Below are positions 30,288 through 43,097 of a stretch of DNA of 64,000 nt, one piece after another; position 1 is the stretch's first letter, and each line of letters begins with the position of its first letter. The position numbers and the translations under genes were made by a program. Location: positions 10,695,398 to 10,759,397 of the forward strand of contig JAUJPP010000003.1 in NCBI GenBank assembly GCA_030562195.1, given 5' to 3'. The notes beneath the pieces are model-generated. The model had not been told where the DNA came from. It ran no database searches and worked only from the letters and a program-made list of their open reading frames with translations. This stretch comes from Nipponacmea schrenckii. Taxonomy: Eukaryota; Mollusca; Gastropoda; Lottiidae.

Positions 30288-32260
30288 GTGGTCAACAAAG
30301 TCCCAGTTTGGTTTTGACATGTCTCTTCCTTCTTTTCTTTTTTATTTGTGGTTCTTTGCTTTCTTTTCCTATTTTTTTTTAGAATACAAAGGGTGAGCTT
30401 GTTTTTGTTTTTTTGCGTCAACAAGGAATGTTGATGAGAGCGATACACGTCCACATTTATATGTAAGTAAGATATTCCGAAACATCTTATAGGAGGTTTT
30501 TATTTCCTCTTGAATAAAAGAGGGAACTAAACCTGGTAAGTGGTTTGAAGAGAACCAGAGCAAATATAATGTAACAAATGCCAGTTTTAAATGTAAAGAG
30601 AAAATCTCCTCATTAAAGTAATTGGTGTATTTGCCAAGACCATGTTCATGATCTTGAAATCTAAAATGCATACTTGATCATTTAAAAGATATTTTAACAC
30701 CCCTATTCAGTGGCTAATTCTTTAACTAGCCATTATATGGCCTTTTAATACAGATTTAAATCTAACAATAGCCAAAGTTTTATTAATTGAATTATCATAG
30801 GAGTGTTTAATCCTATTACACGATAATCGAGACTATGATCAGTTGACTCTTACATCATGACTATTGATCAAGTTTCAATAGCTACCGTCAACAATACCTT
30901 CATTGACTGAAAGAGACCATTCTCACGACGATCAGTAAAAAATATTGCCATGCTAAAATTTAATATGGACAAATTTCACACGACGTTTTATTCCATTCAT
31001 TGAAAGAGTCACGTGGTACAATAGGTCATAACCTTTTTATTCATTTAACTGTGAATTTAGCGGTATACGCTACAAAGTTCGAGGCTCAGTCTCTAATCCC
31101 CGCTGTCAAAAAATATCATTTTCTGGAAAAGACACAAATTCCCTTTAAACGTAAATAAACGTGGTTTGACAATTCAAAAGAAGTTGATCGTTTGGAAACA
31201 ATTTCTTTTCCAAGTCATTGAGCGCATTTGTATGGTTTTATTTGCATATTTTCTTAAAAAATACTGGCAGTTGACATTTGAAGTTGAGATGTAATTTTAA
31301 TCTTCTATATGAATAAAACAGTTTATTAATTCTCAATATTCTCACTTAATTCAGTTGTTAGACTATAATACATTTAAACCGGAAGTTTACAATTCGTTGT
31401 TGCTGAACTGCACGAGAACCAGTAGATTAGATTATGAATAAGAATACAACTATATACAATTATACAATTATGTTCCTTCATAAACAATTAAATATACATA
31501 ACACATAAATGTCAAACGAAGCTTTTTCATCGATAATTATGTTTATGGCTAGATTTTTGAATCTTTGAGAACGTTGTAATGAGGGTAAGATTATTAAATA
31601 AGATAGACTGATACAAGGCTGCTCGGTCGGGTCAAACTATTAATGGTATCAGACTGTATACTATGTACAGTTTATATACAACTATCAAACGATATAAATA
31701 TATCATTTTGTCTCATCAATCATCTAGATTACATACTGGTAGAATTACATCTTTGACTTTTCTGTAGAAATACTAAATGTTACTGATATCATATATTACC
31801 CATTAGTTATATCTCATAATGGCGCCTGTCATAAGTTTTTGACAATTTGTTTTCGAATTTGTATAGCAAATTGCAGAAGTGATAAGGTCAATACAGTGAA
31901 ATATATGCATCAGTAATATTATAAGGTTGAAATCAAACTCCTTAAAATTATTTATGTCTAGGTATTTCATAATAAAAAACGGTTCATCATGGTAATTTTG
32001 CGTTGAATCCTATGAGTTGTCGGGTGTGTTGTTAGATTTAGTTGCAGGCGTAAATTCTGAATACAGCCGTTTGAAGTCTAGAGTATTAAGATGAAATTCA
32101 TCGAACAAAATCAATTTTCATGGTGCACTTCCTTCACAGCTTTTATCGTAAGTGAAGTCTTACATAGTAACTGTTACTAGTACGATTATATAAAACAACC
32201 ACGTTCCCACAAACCTTGCAATCGCATTTAATTGACGTGTTGTTCTCAAGCTGGTAGCTT

Positions 32261-33400
32261 ATTATTTATTTGTATGGTCGTAGTCATTTCTTTTTATTCA
32301 TTTGCTTGGTCCTCTCTTCTTATTCCCTTGTATGCTCCTCTCTTTTTATTCATTTGTATGACCCTTTCTTGCTGATTATTTGTATGGTCCTCTCTTGCTG
32401 TTTTTTTTTTGTATTGTCCTCTGTTACTGTTTATTTGTATGGTCCTCTCTTGCTGATTATTTGCGGGCTCCTCTGTTTTTATTCATTTGTATGACCCTCT
32501 CTTGCTGATTATTTGTATGGTCCTCTCTTGCCGATTACTAGTATGGTCCTCTCTTGCTGATTATTTGTATGGTCCTCTCTTGCGCTGATTATTTGTATGG
32601 TCCTCTCTTGCTGATTATTTGTATGGTCCTCTCTTGCGCTGATTATTTGTATGGTCCTCTCTTGCTGTTTAATTGTATGGTATTATTCATTTGTATGTTT
32701 TCATGCTACAGTATTCCTTTTAATGGTCCCCCGTTTCTATTTATTTCTATTGTCCACATTTGTTATTCATTTGTATGGTCCTCTCTTGTATGATCTTCTC
32801 TTGTCATTCATTTGTATTATCATCTCTTGTTATTCATCTGTATGATCCTCCCTTCTTATTCATCTGTATGATCCTCCCTTTTTATTCATTTGTATGATCC
32901 TCCCTTGTTATGATCCTCCCTTGTTATTCATTTGTATGATCCTCCCTTGTTATTCATCTGTATGATCCTCCGTTGTTATTCATCTGTATGGTCCTCCCTT
33001 GTATGATCTTCTCTTGTCATTCATTTGTATGATCTTCTCTTGTCATTCATCTGTATGATCCTCCCTTGTTATTCATTTGTATGATCCTTCCTTGTTATTC
33101 ATCTGTATGGTCCTCCCTTGTTATTCATTTGTATGATCCTCCCTTGTATGATCTTCTCTTGTCATTCATCTGTATGATCCTCCCTTGTCATTCATCTGTA
33201 TGATCCTCCCTTGTTATTCATCTGTATGATCCTCCCTTGTTATTCATTTGTATGATCCTCCCTTGTTATGATCCTCCCTTGTTATTCATCTGTATGATCT
33301 TCTCTTGTCATTCATCTGTATGATCCTCCCTTGTTATTCATCTGTATGATCCTCCCTTGTTATTCATTTGTATGGTCCTCCCTTGTTATTCATTTGTATT
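32261..33400. repeat. Minisatellite, 26-bp unit, about 40+ copies
   Basis: A tandem array of a 26-bp unit: TTATTCATTTGTATG followed by ATCCTCCCTTG. The 5' third carries an older subtype (GGTCCTCTCTTGCTGATTATT). The 3' two-thirds are homogenised to the TCCTCCCTTG and TCTTCTCTTG subtypes, with recurring truncated units such as CTTGTATGATCTTC. Open frames through the array (for example 32270-32494) are artefacts of a unit without stops and are not genes. Flanks are ordinary AT-rich DNA. Confidence 0.93.
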
Positions 33401-36400
33401 TTATCTTTTTTATTTAAAAGTCTTGCTTATGGCGATTGGCATCAATGGTATGTCATGGTATTCCCTATAATTACAGCGACGACTAAATGCCGAAATGTTC
33501 TACATGTATTGTAAACAAAAACTGAATATCAAAGTGTTCTGTATGATGAAGATGTAATCATATTTCTTGCTTTTCTGTGATATTGGAGAGTTGAATGTTT
33601 GATAGCTTCAAGGGACGAAACTGGATTGAATGAAACATGTAGTTAATACTAGTTAATCTATTTAGACTAATATTAGACTAGTACCATTAAATAGTATTAT
33701 ATGATAGTGTACCGTGATAAGGACAATCTCCATGTAATAATCACAATATATCATATACCTAAAATAAGGTGTCATATAGACTGTGAGTCACAGTGACACA
33801 CTGACTCTTACTGTACTGTATTGTTGAACTCACGATGTAATAACATCATTGACAATCGACATGAGGTCCACAACGCTTTATTTAACAAATTTTATTGTTA
33901 AAATTTGGACAAAAAGACATCAACCACTTGCTAGGATATTTTTTTTATATTTCGCCAATCTTGGCAATAAAACGGGGATTAGTTTTTGATATGAAAAAAT
34001 AAATGAAAAACTGTCAAGTATTTTCAGAAAGATTTTGTTTTTTAAAACTTGTGAAGTACATGCTGATGATGAAACTGTCAGCTCCTCAAGAAAAGAATTC
34101 TAGGCGATTTAAATCTGCAATTAAAGATACCTGTACATTAAATTTGCAGCCATCTGGCTTAAAGTGGTCAAGATGACCGAAGGCCAAACTTGACCATTGG
34201 GTCAATGCGAATAAGAAGTTTTCAATTTGTCAATGATAAATATGAACAATGAGAAAGAAATAATAAGAATATAACTTAGTACTAATTGACATGACATGCT
34301 AGTTAATACTGACCCCTTATTTTATGGAGCAGTTGTTTTGTATAAGAAGAGAGTCAAGGGCAATAATCCGTGACAACAGCCTACTAAAAGTGGCGCGAAC
34401 GGATCCCCGCCTTCCTTTCTTTCCTCACGAACAAAACACATAATTATTGTGCATTAATAGTACTTAACTTGTGCATCTAATAGAATTGAAGGACTATACT
34501 TGTATAGTGAACTATATTTTATAGTGTTTAATATAAGTGATGTGTACTACAAGATGCTAATATGAATAATTTAACGTGAATAATTTGCATAAATTAACAG
34601 AGTAATAAACATTTATTTGTATTATATGGTGTATTGTTGTGTAAAATATGTTTGATTCAATGGTTTCTGATAAGAATAGTAGCTTAGTCGTGTCATTTCT
34701 TAAGCTTGTTTTCTATCGTGATTTATGAATATCATTTGCATATAAATGACTGACTGAAAAATCAACTTATGCAAGTTTATCGAAAAGAATAATAAATCAA
34801 AATATATTGTGGCACGATCAAATCGTAAGATAACAAAAAAATTCAACATTTAACTGAATTTTATTCTTTTTTTGCTGAATTCGTCCGACAAAAGATGGCA
34901 TTGGCAATTTCCTGAAGTAATTGGTTATCCTGACAGTTTTTTTTATCGTAAACTTACTATATAGGGAACTTCAGTGGGTCAGGCACCTGTAAAATAACTT
35001 ATAATGAGCATGTAGAATATGCAAAGACTATCAAAAGAGGCTGGCATCTATCAGAATCTGGTAAATCGCTGGATTTAATCAACTTGAATGACACAGACGA
35101 TTGAAATTAGCTGTAACCACTATGGTTGTCGGCAGTTTTCTATTTCAGATCAACCTTGGCATTCGCAACATGTGACCATCAAGTTGATTGGGATTTCATA
35201 CAGTCTGTCTTTGTCTATAAAGAAAGACAGAAAGTCAGTATACACTGCTTTAGTACATCTATTATGTCTATAATAAAACAATATTCACCGTCAACAACAA
35301 AAAGATATGTATTTGAAATCGAAATAACTAACGACAAGTACCGACTGATATGAGCGACAATATCAAAAAATGCTTATGGAAAGATTACCCTACCTTCAGG
35401 ATATTTTATGTTATTGTGCATTTTGCTCAGTTCGACTAAAAAATTTGGTTTTATTGTTAGTTTGAGATTTAGTGTTCTTTGATGTAAAGTGGAAAATAGA
35501 AAGAACTCCATACTATATTTAGTTAGTAAGGAAGTGGCTATCATATCATTTAAAATGCATTGACAAATTTCGATAATGGTGAATGTTTACAGTGTCAATA
35601 TTAGTATAAATCTGACAGTTTATGTGTCTTATTCATTCTCTATCTGCCTTATTGTTGTCCAGATCTGTTTTGTCTGTATAGAGACCCCGGGTCAGTCCTG
35701 ACGTTCATCTCTACACCAACCAGTTTCAATAAAACTAGCTTAACCAAAACAAGCGTCAAATATAACGGTAAAATACAGCTTAAATCGTTTTAAATGAAAT
35801 ATCCACATGACAATACAAAATGCTGGTATGAATAATACGGGGATTGGAATGAGGTTGAAATAATACCTCTCATTCCTTTATCCCTTAAATTTTGGTCAAT
35901 GTCTTGCTTCAGGCTTATTTAATATATGTCACATAAATAAAATATACTTTTTGCATTAGAATGAAGATATAAGGAAGATCAACAGTTGAACTTGACCTTT
36001 AATTTCTATCAATCTGCTTCAAAAATATTGACATTGTTATTTGTCTCATAAAGACGACTTTGTGGTCAATAAATTTAAATCCCAGATATAAAGTTTAGAT
36101 GAACGGGAAATCGATTAGAAAATTTACACATTTACGAGTCGTAATAATTATTTGCTCGAGAAGTTTAATGGTTATTTTACTGGAATTTTTTCTTACATTG
36201 ACACTCTTCAGTTACATCGCCAATTAAAGTGACATGATTTAAAGTTAAGTAAAAACAGTTAAATTCTATTGTTCCAACATTTAAAGAGCAATATTATTGT
36301 AATTTTACATGTTTTTCATTACCCTTTTAACACCACTTGAATTTGACATGCAATTTCCTGTGAACGTTTCCTTTGATTTACGAGTTATTTGGTCATTGAA

Positions 36401-38410
36401 TGGCCTGAGTGATTGACCGCTATAACTGGACATACAGGTGTAGTGGACACTGATTCAAGTGGCCTTTGCCGAATCTTTGGTCATTATTATTTTATTACTT
36501 TATTTTGTGAAACATTACTATCGTGTTTATCAGGCCTTACTTATCCTATTTATAAGGAACACCAAGTCCGATTTGTGCAATCAACTGAAAAAAAAAATCG
36601 TTATATTTTCAGAAATCGATAAAAATCGCCACAAGCATATTAACTTGAACTCTTATTTTTTTAAGATAATTGTATACGGATATATATATATACCTCAAAG
36701 TGCTCTTAAGATCTTACGTGTCGGAGACTTCGAGATTTTTAACATTTTTGTACATGATCAGATATATAAAGACGACTGCGGTGTAATGAAAAATACTTTC
36801 CAAAAACATTTTTGCTTTAAACTTTTTCTGACATACGGTATAACACTCATCGCCAACAAATCATCCATGTACCGGAATCTCAATTACTAATACTACAACT
36901 TTTCACATTGACTCAGTAACTACCAGATGGCAGCAGTAGTGTGTCATCTGTCATCAACATGTCATCAATATCATAGGTCACCTGACACCATCTAACCTTT
37001 ATGATTTCCAATATTCAATATAATATCTGTATTGTTAATACACATGGAAAGTGTAAAGAGCGTTAATAATATCTATAGTTGATATGGCCCCAGGGTTAAA
37101 GCTTGACCAATTTGTAATGGAGCTAATGCAATGTATAAAGGTGGAGATTTGTAGCTATTCATTATTTGATTACTGTCAAATACTTTTAATTAGCCCATAT
37201 TAATATGCTCTCTATCTAAACTAATGGGAACACCAATGTTGAAGATATGATGCTGTAGGCATTGTAGCAATTGACACTAACTATAGCTAATATCAAGTGC
37301 AGTGCAGTGTATATACGGTGAGATTCTTCATCCAGATCTTAATTGTAATAAAATACTTCGCTTTACAAGACATTAAATGTTATTCCAGATAGCATCATTT
37401 GCGGTAGTGACATTCGAATACACGTTGGGAGATATTCAATTAGAAATTAAATTACTCCAAAAGAAGCGTCTTAGTATCAATAACAAGACATTGTTGACTA
37501 ACTACAATATCTACAATTTTGTACTTGAAATTTACAATTAGACAAACCCTTTATAATACATTTACTTGATATCGACAATTTGACAAACCTTTATAAACCT
37601 TTATAATAAAGTATTTTTCCATTTTGCTGTTTTTAAAATAGAACTTCGCTTGATAACCCTCCATAAAAATTAGAAGGAAAATGACCCAGCCTCTACAATT
37701 TTGCATATTTTAACTTTTAGAAATAAAACATGTAGTCAAATTATCAATGCTATGCTATTCAGATATACATCTTTAAGATATGAATGTTGTTTACTTCATT
37801 AGGATGCCTATTAACCATTGTGCTTCAAAATTTGAAATGAACAGAATGCATTTCAAGGATGTGAAAATAAGACATATGGTGAAATAAAATAACCAAGGAA
37901 ACGTATGCTATGATTTGAGTAATTGACAACTAGGATAAGTCACGCTTGTTTCTTCATCATTCTACATTCATTTGTTAAACCATTCAATAAGCTTAGTATT
38001 AGAAATATGGTTGGTTAGTAACCGATTTTTTGATCCAGTGAATTTGTGTGCCTAATAAAATGAGATGTTCATTGAAGATTTTAATGACCGTGCAAAGACA
38101 AAGATTTTATACCTGTACGACATTTATCCAGTTATCAATAGAAATATTAAACTGAAGCATGAGCCAAATTATCACTAGGTATTTTTAAAGGGCTACTATT
38201 TGAGATACGTCTATTTCATCTCTGAGATTCATATCTTTTTTTACTTCAAATTTACATTTTACACATGTAAGAAACATTCAAAACAGAAATTGTGCAATAA
38301 TAATGGTACAAGTTATATTACTTATTTCATTTGCTGCACCTATCATTCCTTGCCGAACACATAGGTATTTTTATTAAGGCAGCAGCCTAAAGATTAAAGA
38401 TACAATGTAT
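33401..38410. other. Non-coding intergenic DNA between two minisatellites
   Basis: About 5 kb with no supportable gene. The longest frames (around 35.1-35.35 kb and 36.4-36.9 kb) are hydrophobic or AT-driven and lack domains. A second exact copy of CAAGGGCAATAATCC lies at 34355. A small local duplication of ACAAACC(C)TTTATAA occurs around 37540-37610. Confidence 0.55.
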
Positions 38411-39168
38411 CTCTAGTCGTAGACGTCAAGTTTAGTTACTATCAAAGATTTTCCTAATTGTAGATATCAATAAATTGTAGTTACTACTAAATATTATTGA
38501 AATTGTAGATATCAATTGTAGTTACTACTAAAGATTTTTCTAATTGTAGATATCAAATGTAGTTACTATTGAAGATTTGTCTAATCGTAGATATCAAATG
38601 TAGTTACTATTAAAGATTTGTCTAATTGTAGATATCAGTTGTAGTTACTATCAAAGATATGTCTAATTGTAAATATCAAGTATAGGTACTATCAAAGATT
38701 TGTCTAATCGTAAATATCAATTGTAGTTACTATCAAAGTTATGTCTAATTGTAAATATCAATTGTAGATACTATCAAAGATTTGTCTAATTGTAGATATC
38801 AATTGTAGTTACTATCAAAGATTTGTCTAATCGTAAATATCAATTGTAGTTACTATCAAAGATATGTCTAATTGTAAATATCAATTGTAGGTACTATCAA
38901 AGATTTGTCTAATTGTAGATATCAATTGTAGTTACTATCAAAGATATGTCTAATTGTAAATATCCATTGTAGATACTATCAAAGATTTTTCTAATTGTAG
39001 ATATCAAATGTAGTTACTTTTTAAGATTTGCCTAATTTTAGATACCAATTGTAGTTACTACTAAAGATTCCTCTAATTGTAGATACTAATTGTAGTTTCT
39101 ATCAAACATTTCTCTTATTGTAGATATCAAATGTAGTTACTACTAGAGATTTGTCTAACATTAGATAT
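38411..39168. repeat. Minisatellite, 41-bp unit, about 18 copies
   Basis: A tandem array whose unit reads TCTAATTGTAGATATCAATT followed by GTAGTTACTATCAAAGATTTG. The TCTAAT anchor recurs at exact 41-nt steps (38580, 38621, 38662, 38703 and so on). Two variant types (GATTTG/GTAGATATC and GATATG/GTAAATATC) tend to alternate, which suggests a higher-order multimer. Edge units at both ends are the most degenerate. It is not a CRISPR: the copies abut and there are no unique spacers. Confidence 0.93.
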
Positions 39169-42100
39169 AATACAGTAATAGTTTAATTAGAAAGCGGTGA
39201 ATTCCTCTACATGGAGAGTCCTCATAGCGCTGTCAAATATCTTCCACACATACACAAAAAGTCTATTCGAAACCACGGATGCTAGATCGTTGCATATAGA
39301 TTTGTTGTGTAGAAGTTTTCCAATCAAAAGTTACTCTATTAGTTTCAAAAGTAGCTCTATTAGTCTTGATTTAAAAGTGGATGACTTCGATACTCTAGGA
39401 AAGATTGTGACTGTAAAAATGACCTTGTCTAGACCTTATTGTGCCCTACCGACCTACTCCAAATACCTACTAATGTCTGTTGCATCACGATCACATAAGA
39501 ATGTTGAAATTTAAAACTATCTACCACCCCTTTCCTTTGATCCACGCTTCAAGTTGTCAGTTGTGTAGGTTACAACAATATATATAATATATATCATTTT
39601 TGAGTAACATCTAGACTATATCCACTTCTATTACTAGTCCTTTTTTTTCTCAAAAAATGAGATTTCTTGCCGTGGGGAAGAGATGATTTAGATTCGCTTT
39701 CTGTCGATGTCAAATTTAGTGTGCTTGGTATTAAAAGAAAATAAAGCTCAACGTAAGACTTCATGTGAAGTGAATCTGATAGTATAATGACTTAATATTC
39801 ATTATCTCTATGATTTTATACATATTTTAAATTCTAAACCTGGAGATATCCATCTGCTTTATTCTTCAATAATTGCTCGTTTAGATTGTCATTTAGATTA
39901 CTCCTCTTCTACTATGAATGGGACGAGTATAAGCTCATAGATCTACCATTTCAACTACTGGTATTGTCCCTTTAATATAGAAATTAGGCCTGGGTGATTA
40001 CCTCTAAACTACAATAACAACATCTCATTTAGCCATCATGCCTCCATCATTCTGGCCACTCACTCCATTCTTCTCTTAAATCCACAGGATATTTTCAAAT
40101 CTTCTATTTCATATCGTTGACTATATCGTGGCTTAAAATTCTCTCCTTTGTCTATTTTACCTAACAAGGTCATAGATAGATATTTTACCGATTTTAAAAT
40201 ATACCTGTGGCGCGGGAATATTCAAAATACTATGGACATGCCATCGTGGGTGGGTGAAAAAGCATTTAGTTTGACATGCTGACTAATGGATTCAACCGAT
40301 ATTCAGATGAGCTTTAAATCCATGTTGCTATTAGAATTGTCATTGAGCGATAAAGAATGGCGGTAACTTGATAGATTGCCTAAACTTGTGAAATGATCAA
40401 CAAAACTGGTATAGATTTAAAGATTAAAGACTGTTTAAAGGTATATCAATCAAACTGCCAATATTATCGGTGAAATCATAATGTCCTTTAGATAGGTATA
40501 AACTACACTGTATGTAGATAGAATGAAATGTATATTGGTGTTGGATTAAACCTTGTTTACAATCTATCATATCCTCTATTAAAACATTTATCATTCTATA
40601 ACATGATAGTAAGATTTGTAAACTGAGCTTCTAATCTGAACGTTGGATCGTTAGACATAATAAATGTTGGTGGTTTTTGACAAACCTACTAATAATGGTT
40701 TGTCGTCAGGTCTGTTAACACTGAAGCAAGGTTGCCTAGGTTAAAATCAAATTTGGTAACAATCTATTAGCGAGGATAGGTCCACTCCACGCTCATATCG
40801 ACAAATATAGCAAGTGGACCGTCGGGGATATCAACCGTCGAAATCAGCCATCACGATTCAATATTGCTTGACAATTGGTGGCAGTCGCCTTGACGTGCTC
40901 AAGTAGTCTGAATACGGCGACGGCGATTGGTACGCCATATGCTCTGCAAGGTGTAAGCAGTTATAAATCCTAGATAATCTGAGCTTCGAACCACCCTCCC
41001 CCCCCCCCACCAGAGTTTATTTAAGAACAATATTTACATCCCATATCTTATTCACATTATGTCTAGCTATACCCATGGAAAATGGCACAACGCCTTATAA
41101 TATAATGAGCGTTTTTGGCACTTGTACTTCAGACATCGCACTAAGTGTAATGTTTCATTCGAGACAAACAGATGATGCCACTTAGTCCAAGGAATGAGAT
41201 GCTACATAAATTGCATTGTATAACTTTCGTTCAATAAAATACAAATACAGTATATCAGTACAAATATGTTTTCTTTTATCAAATACACAAATAATATATA
41301 TAACAATTGAAGTAATAAAAAATCGAACACATGGTCAATAAAAATGCATATTCTGGCAGTGTGGTGGAATTCTCTTCTTAAAAAGAGATACATAATAACA
41401 ACTCTACAGATAGAAAAATAAATACATTATCTACCTAGTAATATATAACAAGAATAATAATAATTGGTACCAATATTGGTAGCAGCACTTGATATATTAA
41501 TATATAACAATCAATTTTAGGAAGACAATGAGGTACTGTGGCACTAATGTATATGAACAAGTATGACGTAATAAACTATATCTTAGCACTTGGCTATATA
41601 TTTAATGATTTGATGAATAGAACTATCAGAAAATGGGGTTTATGTTTCTCAAACTGATATCGCAATAGCTATGCATTTATAAATTTCGTTGTAGTAGTGG
41701 CACAATATTGATAGGTCAAGTACTTTCAATGGAAAAGTGAGTAGTATCTCAAAAAATTTTACACTGAAAAATTTGGGTATCTGTCGCGGCCTTCATATTC
41801 ATTCAGGCATGATCAGTATTCTGGGTATGATTAATGAAGTTGTATTTTGTATATATAAAAATACACTTCAATGTATAGCAGCATTCATCTCTAAAAGTTC
41901 ACATTCTGTGGATATAGTTTTTAAGGTCATTCTTCTACCACTTACTATTCACTCTGCAGCACTCAATAAAACTTTTTGTCACTGTAATGATAAAGAGTAC
42001 AAAATTCATAAGTAACAAATAATTATAGAGGTGTTAAAATGTACATATCAACATAATAGCAGTATAACAACATTATGTAAAAGTGGTCTCGTATTCAAGG

Positions 42101-43082
42101 TTTATAACACAAAACGAAGGACCTTATTTTAACATCAAGGTTTTGTTTGTTTAATTTTTTATCACCAAATCTCTACCGTATTTCCAAGTCAATTGTGATT
42201 GAATTTAAAACGTGCTAGTTAGGACGTTGTTAAACATTGAGAGTTATTAAGCATGGGAACGACCCAGATGAATACTATTATGTGATTGAAAAGAGGATGT
42301 TTGTCACCCCGCCTTTCAACCAACTTAAAGGGCAGGCACAGTGTTAATCACTACATAGCGTGACCTATAATGTATAACCCTTTATTTCAATACGTTCAAC
42401 TTTATCAACAAGTAGATTTACCACTCTGCATTATAATCAAAGTTATCAAAATTCCTATCGATATATCTCATACACTTTCAAAGAAGATGCTATTCTTTGA
42501 TATCTTTGTTTGCATTATTCCCGAAATAATAATTTCATTTGAGAGGAGATGAAATTAATTTGCCCAGTCAAGTTGAAACAAATAAGTTAGAAAATAATTA
42601 AACATGAATTTATCCAATAAAACACCTGTGGAATATAATGAATATAATATTTATTTCTTTATAAATATCTTTAATCTCCGACAAATCAATAAAAACCAAG
42701 CATTTAATATAATTTAGTTGGCTATAAGATAAAGAAAGGCAATCAATAAGTTTTGACTAGACTAGAGTGGTTCCTGTAGGTGTACTTTTTAACACAGGGC
42801 AATATAAACTTGATAATAAAATATTCGACTATAATTTATTTGAACCAACTAAATCTATCAATATTAATGTCACACTCTAACCACACTTTTTTTTTAACAA
42901 AATGATAAATAGGTCTGAGTACTACCGCGCGATCTACACGCGCCAACTGCAGACATAATACTACAAAGGTAATTTTATTGAATATGATCGACGCAAGTCT
43001 GTCGCCAAGGGGCACTAGAGATTGATGAAAAATCACGAAATATCAACGATAAAAGTTGAAAGTGATATGAGATAAGAGAATG
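39169..43082. other. Non-coding DNA, including the likely 3' end of the ASCL transcript
   Basis: No coding gene is supported. The ASCL gene is transcribed toward lower coordinates and has a splice donor just after its stop, so its 3'UTR exon and poly(A) site must lie here. TTTATT (AATAAA on the minus strand) occurs at several places, including 42650-42655 and 42835-42840, but I cannot choose between them. Plausible minus-strand acceptors include a pyrimidine-rich site ending at about 43015 and a TGTCTGCAG site ending at 42947. A C11 run lies at 40998-41008. Confidence 0.45.
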
Positions 43083-43089
43083 ACTTACC
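43083..43089 (-). other. 5' splice site in the ASCL 3'UTR
   Basis: On the minus strand the sequence reads G|GTAAGT, a full consensus donor, with the exon ending at 43089 only 9 nt after the stop codon (43098-43100). Because the coding region is closed by this stop, the donor predicts an intron wholly within the 3'UTR. A junction this close to the stop is not expected to trigger nonsense-mediated decay under the usual 50-55 nt rule. Confidence 0.6.
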
Positions 43090-43097
43090 AAATCTGA

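Larger units (their letters stand above)
9201..32260. other. Long non-coding intergenic stretch
   Basis: About 23 kb without a gene I can support. ORFs are few, short and unlike proteins. The best looking is a 111-codon minus-strand frame at 23429-23764, slightly richer in G+C than its surroundings, but it has no recognised domain. Other contents are homopolymer runs (G13 at 17527, T9G11 at 26371, T22 at 30266), a tRNA B-box-like motif at 16352, a 23-bp two-copy repeat at 20564 and a three-copy repeat of about 40 bp at 29200. The lack of genes fits the regulatory domain of a developmental transcription factor, but that is inference. Confidence 0.55.

Noticed and set aside
30263..30671. Possible retroposed copy on the minus strand ending in the poly-A (T22 on plus)
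   Set aside because: The frames are low-complexity (Lys-rich from the T tract), with no recognisable parent gene or target duplication.
31070..31110. tRNA-like text AAGTTCGAGGCTC ... AATCCCCGC
   Set aside because: B-box spacing is wrong, and no cloverleaf can be drawn.
32270..32845. Open reading frames of about 64-79 codons, rich in Leu/Ser/Val, across the 26-bp minisatellite
   Set aside because: They are products of a tandem unit lacking stops, with no start context, domain or flanking exon.
38411..39168. Regular 41-bp repeats considered as a CRISPR array
   Set aside because: Units abut with no unique spacers, and the context is a eukaryotic genome.
39197..39514. 105-codon frame next to the 41-bp array
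   Set aside because: No recognisable domain and the start is a non-ATG codon beside degenerate repeat sequence.
41354..41365. TGGCAGTGTGGT, identical to the first 12 nt of miR-34 as I recall it
   Set aside because: The match stops after 12 nt (followed by GGAATTC) and I see no complementary arm to form a precursor hairpin.
41737..42015. 92-codon plus-strand frame
   Set aside because: No domain, AT-driven composition, and it probably lies opposite the ASCL 3' region.
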